A stretch of 64,000 nt of DNA, taken from NCBI GenBank assembly GCA_963676335.1, contig OY781057.1, positions 310,001 through 374,000 on the forward strand, given 5' to 3'. Each line of letters opens with the position of its first letter. The first letter of the stretch is position 1. This document shows positions 1-9,229 of this stretch, piece after piece. Below the pieces are notes generated by a model that saw only the letters and a list, made by a program, of their open reading frames with translations, did not search any database and was not told the DNA's origin. The translations under genes were made by a program, and so were the position numbers. Source of the stretch: G963676335 sp963676335. Its GTDB lineage: Bacteria; Pseudomonadota; Alphaproteobacteria; Rickettsiales; Rickettsiaceae.

Positions 1-2
1 CT

Positions 3-2141
3 TTAACATTTGGTAGTTCTGCTGATATTGACCCTACTGTTAAAATGCCTAATGATTTTACTGGTTACTTATCTTCTGAATGGAGAAAAAAATATTCTGA
101 ATTTAGGTCATTCGTTAATGAATTATATGTTACAGTTCTGTATAAAGCTGATAAAGCTGGGGTAGCAATTTTAGAATATTTATATAAAAAGCTCAAATCT
201 AGTTCCAATGTTTCTACATGGGAAAAAGATATGAATGAGATGGTAGAAAATTTAGAAGAAATTTCACAGAGAATTTTAAATACTTTTAGAGATTATGATT
301 CCAAAATGCTAGGAGTAAAAAAAACTGTTAATGGATATAATTGCGAAATATTAGAATTTTTTAGCACAATAATTAATTGTGGACGTATGTCATCTGTTTC
401 GGTTCCGCGAGATAACATATGTGATTATTTGCCTAATGCCAGGCTATTTTTCAAAGGACGCTCTGTAGAAGCAATAGGGCCTGGGTATCACAAATATGGG
501 GGTATCGTTAGCATAAAAGAATATGGGCCTACTACTTTTTCTGGAATATTTGATAGATTTTTACAGGTACCGTTTGAATTTATTATGACTCAAAGTTTTG
601 TATTTTCTAATAGAACTATAGCTATTAATAAAATGCAATTGCAACAAAATAGAATGATTCAAGCTGGAGATAAAGCTGTATCTCAGATAATGGAAATTTC
701 TAATGCTTTAGATATGGCTATGAGTGGAGAGATTGGTTTTGGGGAACATCATTTTACATTATTATGTATAGCAGATGAAGAAAAAGAACTAGAAAGTATT
801 TTATCTATGAGTTCTGTTAATTTATCAAATTGCGGAATTCAACCAGTGCGAGAAACAGTTAACCTAGAACCAAGTTATTGGGGGCAATTACCTGGTAATG
901 TAGATTATATTATCAGAAAATCTATTATCAATACTTTGAATTTGTCTGGTTTTGCTCCTATGCATAATTACCCAATAGGAAAAAAATATGGAAATTATTG
1001 GGGTGAACATGTTACAGTTTTAGATACTACTTCTGGAACTCCATATTTTTTTAGTTTTCATGTTAGAGATGTGGGGCATACGATTATTATAGGCCCTACT
1101 GGAGCTGGAAAAACTGTGTTAATGAATTTTTTATGCGCACAAACTCAAAAATTTAAACCAAGAACTTACTTTTTTGATAAAGATCGTGGAGCAGAAATTT
1201 TTATTAAAGCGCTTGGAGGGATCTATACAATTATTGATACTGGAAAAGAATGTAATTTTAATCCTTTGCAATTGCCAGATACGGGAGAAAATCGGACATT
1301 TTTACTTGAATGGTTAAGACTATTGGTGACAGTTAATAATGAAGAAATATCAGCTGAGGATATTAAATTATTAACAATGGCTATAGATGGTAATTATAGA
1401 TTGGATCCTAAAGATCGAATGCTTAGGAACATAGTTGCATTTTTGGGAATTGATGGTCCAGCTACTTTAGCTGGAAGAATAGCAATATGGCATAGCAAAG
1501 GTTCTCGCGCAAAAGTTTTTGATAATAAAAAAGATAATATAGATTTAACTAGAGCGAGAGTTTTTGGTTTTGAAATGGCGGAATTATTAAAGGATCCAAT
1601 TAGTTTGGGGCCAGTATTATTGTATATTTTTCATAGAATTAATATATCACTTGATGGCTCTCAAACAATGATTATATTAGATGAAGCATGGGCTCTAATT
1701 GATAATCCAATATTTGCACCTAAAATACGTGATTGGCTTAAAGTGCTTCGTAAATTAAACACATTTGTTATTTTTGCTACTCAAAGCGTTGAAGATGCGG
1801 CAAAAAGCAGAATTAGTGATACTTTAATACAGCAAACTGCTACTCAGATATTTTTACCTAATTTAAAAGCAACTGAAATTTATTGTTCATCATTTATGTT
1901 AAGCAAAAGAGAATTTCATATAATAAAAACTATTGATCCATCTTCCAGATATTTTCTAGTAAAGCAAGGGTTGAACGCTATTATAGCACGTATTAACTTA
2001 AATAATATGGATAATATCATTAATGTTTTATCTGGGCGAATAAACACTATTTTACTATTAGACGAAATTATAGCAACATATGGAAACAAACCAGAGATAT
2101 GGTTACCAATTTTTTATCAAAAAGCAAGAGATTTGCAATAA
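3..2141 (+). CDS. virB4: VirB4-family type IV secretion ATPase (5' end outside window)
   Basis: Cytoplasmic/inner-membrane ATPase that powers the type IV secretion channel. The frame is open to the left edge of the window, so the roughly 100 N-terminal residues expected for a protein of about 800 residues lie upstream; the first visible Met (position 45) is internal. Counting from that Met, the N-terminal half is the CagE/VirB4 domain, a Walker A motif GPTGAGKTVL sits near residue 351, and a Walker B IILDEAWAL near residue 543, followed by the ATQS motif typical of VirB4. The stop lies inside the next gene, virB6, overlapping it by 43 bp, so the two are co-transcribed. In Rickettsiales virB3-virB4-virB6 is the usual order. 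The family assignment is secure. Confidence 0.96.
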   Translation, partial: LTFGSSADIDPTVKMPNDFTGYLSSEWRKKYSEFRSFVNELYVTVLYKADKAGVAILEYLYKKLKSSSNVSTWEKDMNEMVENLEEISQRILNTFRDYDSKMLGVKKTVNGYNCEILEFFSTIINCGRMSSVSVPRDNICDYLPNARLFFKGRSVEAIGPGYHKYGGIVSIKEYGPTTFSGIFDRFLQVPFEFIMTQSFVFSNRTIAINKMQLQQNRMIQAGDKAVSQIMEISNALDMAMSGEIGFGEHHFTLLCIADEEKELESILSMSSVNLSNCGIQPVRETVNLEPSYWGQLPGNVDYIIRKSIINTLNLSGFAPMHNYPIGKKYGNYWGEHVTVLDTTSGTPYFFSFHVRDVGHTIIIGPTGAGKTVLMNFLCAQTQKFKPRTYFFDKDRGAEIFIKALGGIYTIIDTGKECNFNPLQLPDTGENRTFLLEWLRLLVTVNNEEISAEDIKLLTMAIDGNYRLDPKDRMLRNIVAFLGIDGPATLAGRIAIWHSKGSRAKVFDNKKDNIDLTRARVFGFEMAELLKDPISLGPVLLYIFHRINISLDGSQTMIILDEAWALIDNPIFAPKIRDWLKVLRKLNTFVIFATQSVEDAAKSRISDTLIQQTATQIFLPNLKATEIYCSSFMLSKREFHIIKTIDPSSRYFLVKQGLNAIIARINLNNMDNIINVLSGRINTILLLDEIIATYGNKPEIWLPIFYQKARDLQ

Positions 2142-5100
2142 AAATTTTATTTATTAGTTATATATTAATACTAATAAATGCTAATAATGCTTCTGCTTTA
2201 CCAAAAGCCATAAATGATCTTATTGATGGATTAACTGAGCTTACTTGTGAAACTCAAGGGATAGGTGATTTAGTTGTAGGAACTTTTTTAAGAGGAGCTT
2301 ATTCTCACACTTGCATACAAGAACCTTTTGCTACATTTGCTGTTGCATTAATTATAAGTCCTATTTTTTACCCTTTTGCTCTTTTAAGATTAAAAATTAA
2401 TGAGGATAGATTATTTAAAGGAGCATGTGACGACTCACAAAGAGCTGAATATAAAAATCCTAGAATAGATTTTGCTTTTTGTAGTAATGTGAAATTAATT
2501 TTTTATAGAATAGTAGCAATAAATTCAGGTATAGTAAATGCCGTTATAGCATTTTTTAGTGATGGTATTGGGGCTGCATTAGAAGAATTTAAAAAAGTAT
2601 TTAATAGAATTGATCCTAACCTCTACCATTATATATATAGAAATAAGACTATAGGAGATACGGGCGTCTTTGCTGATATACCTGCGATTTTCCCATGGAG
2701 GGTAATTCAAAAAAATGATAGAATTTGTGTTGCAGTTAGGAATGTAATATTTACTGGTTGGATCCCTGTTGGGTGTAAATTCATAAAAGAACCTTATACT
2801 GATTCTATTTATGGTGAATTTATGGGTCGAAGTGGCAACGGTCAACTATATCAGCAATTGCCTTTAGTTACTTGTTCTAAAATGGAATCCTGTTATAAAG
2901 ATACAGTTAATAATACTCATTTTGCTGTATCAATTACTGCGCCAATAGTAGAATGCTCAATGCGTGCATTAACCAAATTATTGATTAGCAGTGAAGTATG
3001 TTCTGTTAATATTGATAGTCAATCTATAGAAAAGATAAAAAGCAAAAGTGTGTTATTTAATTTTCAACAAAAGATGCGTTTAACAGTTAGAGCTTTTTTA
3101 AGTATTTATGTTATATTCTTAGGTTTTAGAATGCTATTAACTGGTAAAGGATTGAGCAAAGGAGAGGCATTTGTCAATTTTGCAAAAATAATATTTGTAA
3201 TGTATTTTTCAGTAGGAATTAATTTTAATGAAAGTACATATGATGGCATTTCTGGATTCTTATTACCATTATTATCTCAAGTAGGATATGAATTTGCTTC
3301 TTGGGTTAGCAGCTCTTCTATTAATGGCTTATGTGATTTTTCTACTACATCATATAAAGGATATGAACAATTAGCTTTATGGGATGCAATTGATTGTAGA
3401 ATTAGTCATTATATTGGTTTAGATGTTTTTGCAGAATTAATCAATTTAGTAAAAAATGTTTCTCCTTCTTTTACCATTCCTGGGATTACAAGCTTTCCAA
3501 TTCCTCCATACATATATTTGTTAATTCCTGCTATATATCTGGGAAATATGCAATTGATTTCATTAGCTATATCGTATCCATTAATGATTATTTCTATTAG
3601 CGCTTTTTTGGTAAATTGTTTTATAGTTAGTATGATATTGATTGTTATTTTAAGCATTATGGCTCCTATTTTTGTTCCAATGATTTTATTTCAATACACT
3701 AAAGGCTATTTTGATTCATGGTTAAGATTAATGATCTCCTTTTCTTTGCAACCTATGGCTGTAGTTGCATTTTTGATAATGATGTTTAGTGTTTATGATA
3801 AAGGATTTTATGGAGATTGTGGGTATAGCTCTGTAGAAATTAGTGTTCCAGGATTTAATGCAAAGAAAAAATTATTTTTCTTAGATAAAGATGAAGATAT
3901 TCAAAAATATCCTATAGAAAAGAAACGTAGTTGTGTAAATAGTTTAGGATATATGCTAAATCGCCCATATGGGTATGCATATTCTAATATTAAAGATATA
4001 TATACCGAGTCTACTTCACCAAAAGATGAAGATTCTTATAAAAGTGGATTTCCCATGTTAGATAAAGGCGTTTCTGTTGCAAAAGGACTATTTTTTAATC
4101 CTATTAGTATGATATTTGAGATTATTAAATCTTTATTATTGGCATTATTAACTGCGATTTTAGTTTTATATTTGATGTATCATTTGAGCGCTCAGTTAGC
4201 TGAATTTGTTGCAGATATAACACAAAGCATTTCTCTAAGTAATGTTACTATTAATCCACAAAGTATATATAATGCAGTGCAAAAAGTAGTAGCCGAAGTT
4301 GGAGGAGCGGGAGCAGGAGAGGGAGCGGGAGCTGGAGCGGGAGCGGGAGCGGGAGGAGCGGACGGAGTCGGAAAAGCAGTAGGGGTGATGAGAGATGTAA
4401 TGGCAATAGGAATGGATAACAAAGTTATAATATCAGCTGGAGGTGCAAAAGGTGCGGGAAGCCAAGTTGTAATATCAGATGGAGGTACAAAAGGTGCGGG
4501 AAGCCAAGTTGTAATATCAGATGGAGGTACAAAAGGTGCGGGAAGCCAAGTTATAATATCAGCTGGAGGTTCAAAAGGTGCGGGAAGTCAAGTTGCAATA
4601 TCATCGGGAGGTGCAAAAGGTGCGGAAAGCCAAGTTGCAATATTATCTGGAGGTGCGAAAGGTACGGAAAACCAAGTTGCAATATCAGACGGAGGTACAA
4701 AAGGTGCGGGAAGCAAAGTTGCAATATCATCGGGAGGAGCGAAAGGCGCGGGAAGCCAAGTTATAATATCAGCTGGAGAAAAGGGTAAAGAAAACGTAGT
4801 TGTAGTATCAAAAGAAGCAGGAGGCTCAGAAGGCGCGGGAATTAAAGGAAGCGAAGCTGATAGAGGAGTTAGCTCTCAACAAATTAGAAATAATATAGAA
4901 GATTTTTTTAAGAAAGAAAATATTGAACTGGAAGATTCAAGAAACTTTCCAGTACTTTCTCAATATATATTTTATGCTCAGGGTCATGAGAAAGGATTTG
5001 CTAAAATGGCTGATCCTTATGAGAATATGTTAAGACACACATTTGAAAGAAATGAAAATCTAAAACCTCTAAAAGAAAAATTTACAAAACACATAGAAGA

Positions 5101-5170
5101 TATGGTTAGTGAGCCAGCTAAAAGTAGATTAAAATTTATTAATTCTAGAGTTTTAAAAGAAATAAAATGA
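2099..5170 (+). CDS. virB6: VirB6/TrbL-family T4SS channel protein with repetitive tail
   Basis: Polytopic inner-membrane component of the type IV secretion channel. The 1023-residue protein is far longer than the roughly 300 residues of Agrobacterium VirB6, as is usual for rickettsial paralogues. It has a signal-like segment (residues about 10-35), a Cys-containing hydrophilic N-terminal region, membrane segments near 326-350, 361-376, 471-531, 544-567 and 671-696, then a Gly-Ala stretch (about 735-755) and eight tandem 14-residue units (776-887) of the type GAGSQVVISDGGTK. A charged segment follows to the C terminus. The start overlaps virB4 by 43 bp; no later in-frame ATG precedes the signal-like segment. 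The repeat tail is much richer in G and C than its surroundings, which may mean recent repeat expansion. Confidence 0.93.
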   Translation: MVTNFLSKSKRFAIKILFISYILILINANNASALPKAINDLIDGLTELTCETQGIGDLVVGTFLRGAYSHTCIQEPFATFAVALIISPIFYPFALLRLKINEDRLFKGACDDSQRAEYKNPRIDFAFCSNVKLIFYRIVAINSGIVNAVIAFFSDGIGAALEEFKKVFNRIDPNLYHYIYRNKTIGDTGVFADIPAIFPWRVIQKNDRICVAVRNVIFTGWIPVGCKFIKEPYTDSIYGEFMGRSGNGQLYQQLPLVTCSKMESCYKDTVNNTHFAVSITAPIVECSMRALTKLLISSEVCSVNIDSQSIEKIKSKSVLFNFQQKMRLTVRAFLSIYVIFLGFRMLLTGKGLSKGEAFVNFAKIIFVMYFSVGINFNESTYDGISGFLLPLLSQVGYEFASWVSSSSINGLCDFSTTSYKGYEQLALWDAIDCRISHYIGLDVFAELINLVKNVSPSFTIPGITSFPIPPYIYLLIPAIYLGNMQLISLAISYPLMIISISAFLVNCFIVSMILIVILSIMAPIFVPMILFQYTKGYFDSWLRLMISFSLQPMAVVAFLIMMFSVYDKGFYGDCGYSSVEISVPGFNAKKKLFFLDKDEDIQKYPIEKKRSCVNSLGYMLNRPYGYAYSNIKDIYTESTSPKDEDSYKSGFPMLDKGVSVAKGLFFNPISMIFEIIKSLLLALLTAILVLYLMYHLSAQLAEFVADITQSISLSNVTINPQSIYNAVQKVVAEVGGAGAGEGAGAGAGAGAGGADGVGKAVGVMRDVMAIGMDNKVIISAGGAKGAGSQVVISDGGTKGAGSQVVISDGGTKGAGSQVIISAGGSKGAGSQVAISSGGAKGAESQVAILSGGAKGTENQVAISDGGTKGAGSKVAISSGGAKGAGSQVIISAGEKGKENVVVVSKEAGGSEGAGIKGSEADRGVSSQQIRNNIEDFFKKENIELEDSRNFPVLSQYIFYAQGHEKGFAKMADPYENMLRHTFERNENLKPLKEKFTKHIEDMVSEPAKSRLKFINSRVLKEIK
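4301..4361 (+). repeat. GGAGCG-type hexanucleotide microsatellite inside virB6
   Basis: The bases alternate GGA and GCN codons and encode a Gly-Ala stretch. Three perfect GGAGCG units lie at 4334-4351, flanked by imperfect ones. Unit length six means slippage would add or remove two residues without breaking the frame. It is strikingly GC-rich against an AT-rich background. Confidence 0.85.
4424..4759 (+). repeat. Eight tandem 42-bp repeats inside virB6
   Basis: Eight consecutive 42-bp units start at 4424, 4466, 4508, 4550, 4592, 4634, 4676 and 4718. Each encodes 14 residues ending in KGAGSQ or a close variant. Units 2 and 3 are identical in protein sequence; units 5 and 6 are the most diverged (ending ESQ and ENQ). 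A ninth degenerate unit starts at 4760. Because 42 is a multiple of three, copy-number change keeps the frame. Confidence 0.95.
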
Positions 5171-5179
5171 CATGATATT

Positions 5180-7108
5180 ATGAAACAATTTTTGATTTTA
5201 ATAATATTTATTATGTCATACAATAATCGATTATATGCGGATAATTCATGTTCTGATATGTATATATCCCCTGAGAATAAGCAATATTTAGAAAATCTTA
5301 CTATATATAAAGATGTAGTAGAAAGGATTTACATTCCTTTGGATCAATGCTCTGATGATAGAAAGCAGATTAGTATATGCATTGCGAATGAAAATGTTTA
5401 TAAACGACAAGATTGTAAAGCAATATCTATGATTCCTACATCTAAAATATCAATAGGAGATATAGATTCTAGTATTCAATCTCCACTTAAAGATATACTT
5501 CTATATTTTAAACAAATAAGTAATACTAAAATATGTGTTGTGACTCCAACATCTAGAGGTTTAATTCCTGTAGTATGTAGGTTATATCTTGATCTATATC
5601 TTGAAGAAGAGGAATCTCAACAAAAATGTTCAAATATTTCTAAAGCCTGTTATAAAAGCTCTCAAAGCAAGTCTCCATTTAATTTTTCTGGACAAGTAAT
5701 TCAATGTTTACAGGAAACATTAGATGCTACATTTTTGGGTAAAAATATTTGTGGTAATGAGCAAATGAGCAAAATATCTTCATTTTACACTTTTCAATCT
5801 GCGTTTCGCAAAATTATAGGAGCAATGTTATTAATATATGTAATTTTTTTTGGAATAAGAATCGCATTAGAGCCACATAAGATTGAATTAAATCAAGCTG
5901 CATTGTTTGTTATTAAAATAATATTTGTAATTTATTTTGCCGTAGGGACAATACCATCTTTTTTTAATTTTGGACAACAAACACAGAATGGTATTACTGA
6001 TTTCGCACTTCCTTTATTGAAAGATGCGCTTTGGGGATTTTCTGATATAGTTTTCAAAGCGTCTCAAGGAAATAACTTATGTTATTTTGATTCTAAAGAG
6101 TACAAACCTGGATATGGATATTATGCTTTATGGGATTCAATTGATTGTAGGCTTGGATATTATTTTGGTGTTGCTTCTGTATACAATGCTGATCCCCCGT
6201 CATTATATACAGGAGATACTGAAATGAAAAAATACCATGATCGTTTAGGAAATATTTTTTCTTATTTTTGTATTCTATTTGCAATGATTTTCTCTGGAAA
6301 TATAGTTCTGCTAATTTTAAGTTTTTCATTTGGGATAATATTATTATCAATGATCTTTTCTTTTATTACTTTAGTAGTAGCATGTTTGCTAAACTTATAT
6401 ATGTTGAGCTATATCTCTCCTATTTTTATTCCTATGGTTTTGTTTGAACAAACTAAAGGATATTTTCAAAATTGGGTAAGATTAATTGTATCTTTTGCTT
6501 TACAGCCTATGATTGTAATAGGATTTATGGTATTAACTTTAACTATGTTAGATTCTATATTTTTTAAAAATTGTGAATTTCACAGAAAAAGTATTGAAAA
6601 TGATAAACTTGTTTTTGAAGTTTATAAAAATCAAAATGCAGAATGTATGAATAGTCCAGGATATAAATGGATTCAAATTTATTTAGGAGAAGGATGGACT
6701 ACGGGAGTATTTTTAATTTTTGAATATACATATTGGAAAGATACATTTAATTTATTAGAAGATATGCTATATATGTTTATATACATATTGATTTTTTATT
6801 TCTTTTCTAACATAATATCCAATTTTGCTGCTGATCTTACTGGTGCAGGTATATATATGAATGGGCTTATAGCTAGTCCTATGAAATTACTTGATAAAGC
6901 AGTAGAACTGGCACAAAAAATGAAGAGTAGAAAGTCTTCTGGAAACAAACTAAAAGATAAAAATAAAGAAGAAGATAAAAACAAAAAAGAAGAAGAAAAA
7001 GAAGGAGAAAAAGGAGGAGAAAAAGGAGGAGAGGAAGGGGGAGAGAAAGGAGGAGAGAAAGGAGGGGGAGAAAAAACAGGGGGGATGGAAGGAAATAAAA
7101 ATGTATAA
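5180..7108 (+). CDS. virB6: VirB6/TrbL-family T4SS channel protein, second paralogue
   Basis: Second tandem VirB6 paralogue (642 residues), starting 9 bp after the first. It has a signal peptide (residues 1-20), a Cys-rich periplasmic-type region, then membrane segments near 208-230, 241-260, 359-422, 435-458 and 528-547. It shares marker segments with the upstream paralogue, such as ALWDSIDCRLGYYFG and SPIFIPMVLFEQTKGYF. After about residue 585 the tail differs completely: a Lys/Glu/Gly run of KGGE-like units encoded by almost pure purines. The gene ends 8 bp inside cysS. The tandem array suggests duplication followed by divergence of the exposed tails; the window shows the last two members, and others would lie elsewhere if present. 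Confidence 0.92.
   Translation: MKQFLILIIFIMSYNNRLYADNSCSDMYISPENKQYLENLTIYKDVVERIYIPLDQCSDDRKQISICIANENVYKRQDCKAISMIPTSKISIGDIDSSIQSPLKDILLYFKQISNTKICVVTPTSRGLIPVVCRLYLDLYLEEEESQQKCSNISKACYKSSQSKSPFNFSGQVIQCLQETLDATFLGKNICGNEQMSKISSFYTFQSAFRKIIGAMLLIYVIFFGIRIALEPHKIELNQAALFVIKIIFVIYFAVGTIPSFFNFGQQTQNGITDFALPLLKDALWGFSDIVFKASQGNNLCYFDSKEYKPGYGYYALWDSIDCRLGYYFGVASVYNADPPSLYTGDTEMKKYHDRLGNIFSYFCILFAMIFSGNIVLLILSFSFGIILLSMIFSFITLVVACLLNLYMLSYISPIFIPMVLFEQTKGYFQNWVRLIVSFALQPMIVIGFMVLTLTMLDSIFFKNCEFHRKSIENDKLVFEVYKNQNAECMNSPGYKWIQIYLGEGWTTGVFLIFEYTYWKDTFNLLEDMLYMFIYILIFYFFSNIISNFAADLTGAGIYMNGLIASPMKLLDKAVELAQKMKSRKSSGNKLKDKNKEEDKNKKEEEKEGEKGGEKGGEEGGEKGGEKGGGEKTGGMEGNKNV
6983..7076 (+). repeat. 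94-nt uninterrupted homopurine run in virB6 tail
   Basis: Every base from 6983 to 7076 is A or G on the plus strand, bounded by C at 6982 and C at 7077. It encodes the Lys-Glu-Gly tail of the second VirB6. Within it, GGAGAAAAA and GGAGAGAAA units recur. Such mirror-like purine runs can slip or form triplex DNA; that is inference. Confidence 0.9.
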
Positions 7109-8516
7109 ATTGTTTCTTTTTAACACATTAAGTAACATTAAGGAGGAATTCAATCCTATAGATCCTTTGTTAATAAAAATGTATGTATGTGGTCCAACTG
7201 TTTATGATTTGGCTCATTTAGGAAATGCACGTTCTGTTGTTGTATATGACCTATTATATAGAATTTTATGTTTTTTATATTGTAAAGAGCATATAAAGTA
7301 CGTTCGCAATATTACAGATGTAGACGATAAAATTAATATTCGTGCAAAAGAATTAGGTGTGCCAATACAAGAATTAACAAAAAAAACTATTTTCGATTTT
7401 CATAAAGACATGGAATACATTAACTGTTTAAATCCTAATGTCGAACCGAAAGTGACAGAAAATATTTCTACCATAATAGATTTTATCCAAATATTGATAA
7501 ATAGGGGATACGCATATATATCATCTAATCACATATATTTTTCTGTTAATAAAGATGTTAATTATGGCTCTATCTGTGGACGTAACCTTAGAGATATGAT
7601 AGCTGGATCTCGCGTTGAAATTGATTCAAATAAACATAATCCTGGTGATTTTATTTTATGGAAACCTGCAGATAAAGACGATGACCCTTCCTCTATTTTT
7701 GAAAGTCCATGGGGTTTAGGAAGACCTGGTTGGCATATTGAATGTTCAGCTATGAGTTATAAATATCTTGGGATAGATTTTGATATTCATGGAGGAGGTA
7801 TAGATTTAATTTTTCCACATCATGCTAATGAAATAGCTCAAAGTACGAGTGCATTTGATAATAGTAAGTATGCTAAATTTTGGGTGCATAATGGATTTTT
7901 AAAAGTTAATGGAGAAAAAATGAGTAAATCTTTAGGTAATTTTATTACTATTAGAGATTTAAAAAATAGAAAAATTCCAGGAGAAGTAATTAGATATTCA
8001 CTTTTAAATACGCACTATAAGAAACCATTGGATTTTAACGATAATCTTTTGCAAGAAAGTTATAAAAATTTAAATTTTTTATACAAAACATTATTAATGA
8101 ATAAAGTTTATGTTTTAAATGAATCGCAAAATTTGAATTTTATTAATGAAGTAGATGGTGATTTTATATTGTCTCTGTTAGATGATTTAAATATATCAGA
8201 AGCATTTAGTTCTTTACTAAAATTGGCAAAAGAAGCTAATAAAGAAACTAATTTTTCAAATAAAAAGATACTAATAAATAAACTAAAATTTAGTGCTAAT
8301 TTAATTGGTTTATTAGAAAATTCACCAGAAGAATGGTTTCATGATATGAAAATTGATATTGTTTTGTTAGAAAAATTATTAAAAGAACGAAAAGAAGCTA
8401 AACAGCGTCAAGACTGGAAGTTAGCAGATAAAATCAGAGAAGATATTTGGGGGCTAGGAATTATCATTGAAGATCAAAAAGATGGCTCTATATTTTGGTC
8501 TAATAATAAATTTTAA
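7101..8516 (+). CDS. cysS: Cysteinyl-tRNA synthetase
   Basis: Charges tRNA-Cys with cysteine in the cytoplasm. The 471-residue length is normal for the family. The N-terminal zinc-ligand motif CGPTVYD starts at residue 30, the class I HIGH signature appears as HLGN at 39-42, the zinc-binding GWHIECS and HHANE motifs are present mid-protein, and KMSKS is at 273-277. The start codon overlaps the end of virB6 by 8 bp, so translation is probably coupled to the secretion gene, an unusual pairing for a housekeeping enzyme. The next gene is convergent. Confidence 0.98.
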   Translation: MYKLFLFNTLSNIKEEFNPIDPLLIKMYVCGPTVYDLAHLGNARSVVVYDLLYRILCFLYCKEHIKYVRNITDVDDKINIRAKELGVPIQELTKKTIFDFHKDMEYINCLNPNVEPKVTENISTIIDFIQILINRGYAYISSNHIYFSVNKDVNYGSICGRNLRDMIAGSRVEIDSNKHNPGDFILWKPADKDDDPSSIFESPWGLGRPGWHIECSAMSYKYLGIDFDIHGGGIDLIFPHHANEIAQSTSAFDNSKYAKFWVHNGFLKVNGEKMSKSLGNFITIRDLKNRKIPGEVIRYSLLNTHYKKPLDFNDNLLQESYKNLNFLYKTLLMNKVYVLNESQNLNFINEVDGDFILSLLDDLNISEAFSSLLKLAKEANKETNFSNKKILINKLKFSANLIGLLENSPEEWFHDMKIDIVLLEKLLKERKEAKQRQDWKLADKIREDIWGLGIIIEDQKDGSIFWSNNKF

Positions 8517-8610
8517 TTAAATAGCAACCTATTTTCAGTTTTTCGTCTTTTGTAGTTATTGCAAGAAATTTCCAAAAAAGCACTTATTTTTATAATAATA
8601 TTTTTCATAA

Positions 8611-8641
8611 CGTTAATAATTTTTAATTAATTATATTAACG
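8611..8641. terminator. Stem-loop between convergent cysS and rplI
   Basis: CGTTAAT at 8611-8617 pairs with ATTAACG at 8635-8641 across an AT-rich loop. Its position between two convergent genes fits a bidirectional terminator. The same core (GCGTTAAT) is used in the stronger terminator after phaB near 33.6 kb. There is no strong U tract, so this is moderate evidence. Confidence 0.5.
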
Positions 8642-8693
8642 CTATCGTAGCTTAAATTTTCCTTTCAATGCCTTTTATGAGCAGTTTCAGTAT

Positions 8694-9206
8694 TTATTCA
8701 ATTATTACCTTAGAATCATCAATAAATTTGAAATTACTAAATGCGTTATCAGCTTCTTGTTGTGAGCGAGCTACATTAACAATAACAGATACTTGATCAA
8801 TTTCTGGATGCAATGAAATATTTACTTCTTGTATACTAAGATTCTTAATATTATTTGTTAATAGAATATGAGAGGAATCAATAAAATTACAATAAGGAAT
8901 TAATGCTTTTACAATATCCATTTTACTAACAGATCCAAATAACTTAGTATCGCTACTAGCCTTTCTAATAAATATTAAATGATGATGTTTTATTACTTTA
9001 CTAAATTTTTCAGCATTTTGCTTGAAAGCGACATTATATTCTTCTAACTCATTTTTACGAGATAGCATTTGTTGTTTGTTTTTATCAGTAGCTCTTATAG
9101 CAATTTCATTTGGTATAAGATAATTCCTTCCAAATCCATCTTTCACTTTTAATATATCTCCAGCCTTACCTAGATTTTTTATAAATTTCAATAAAATTAC
9201 TTCCAT
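8694..9206 (-). CDS. rplI: 50S ribosomal protein bL9
   Basis: Large-subunit protein binding 23S rRNA near the L1 region. The start MEVILLKFIKNLGKAGDI and the GFGRNYLIPN motif that follows are diagnostic of bL9. It has an N-terminal globular domain, a long connecting helix (about residues 40-75) and a C-terminal domain; 170 residues is close to normal. It is the last gene of the conserved rpsF-rpsR-rplI operon, 23 bp after rpsR. Confidence 0.98.
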   Translation of the reverse strand: MEVILLKFIKNLGKAGDILKVKDGFGRNYLIPNEIAIRATDKNKQQMLSRKNELEEYNVAFKQNAEKFSKVIKHHHLIFIRKASSDTKLFGSVSKMDIVKALIPYCNFIDSSHILLTNNIKNLSIQEVNISLHPEIDQVSVIVNVARSQQEADNAFSNFKFIDDSKVIIE

Positions 9207-9229
9207 AAAATGTTTTACTAATAAATAAA

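Noticed and set aside
4578..4766. A 62-residue frame inside the virB6 repeats (RKAKLQYH-like units)
   Set aside because: It is the same 42-bp repeat read in another frame; repeats whose unit is a multiple of three stay open in several frames.
6950..7153. Minus-strand Phe/Ser-rich frame opposite the virB6 tail
   Set aside because: It is the complement of the purine run, hence TTC/TTT/TCC codons only; no start signal and no family.
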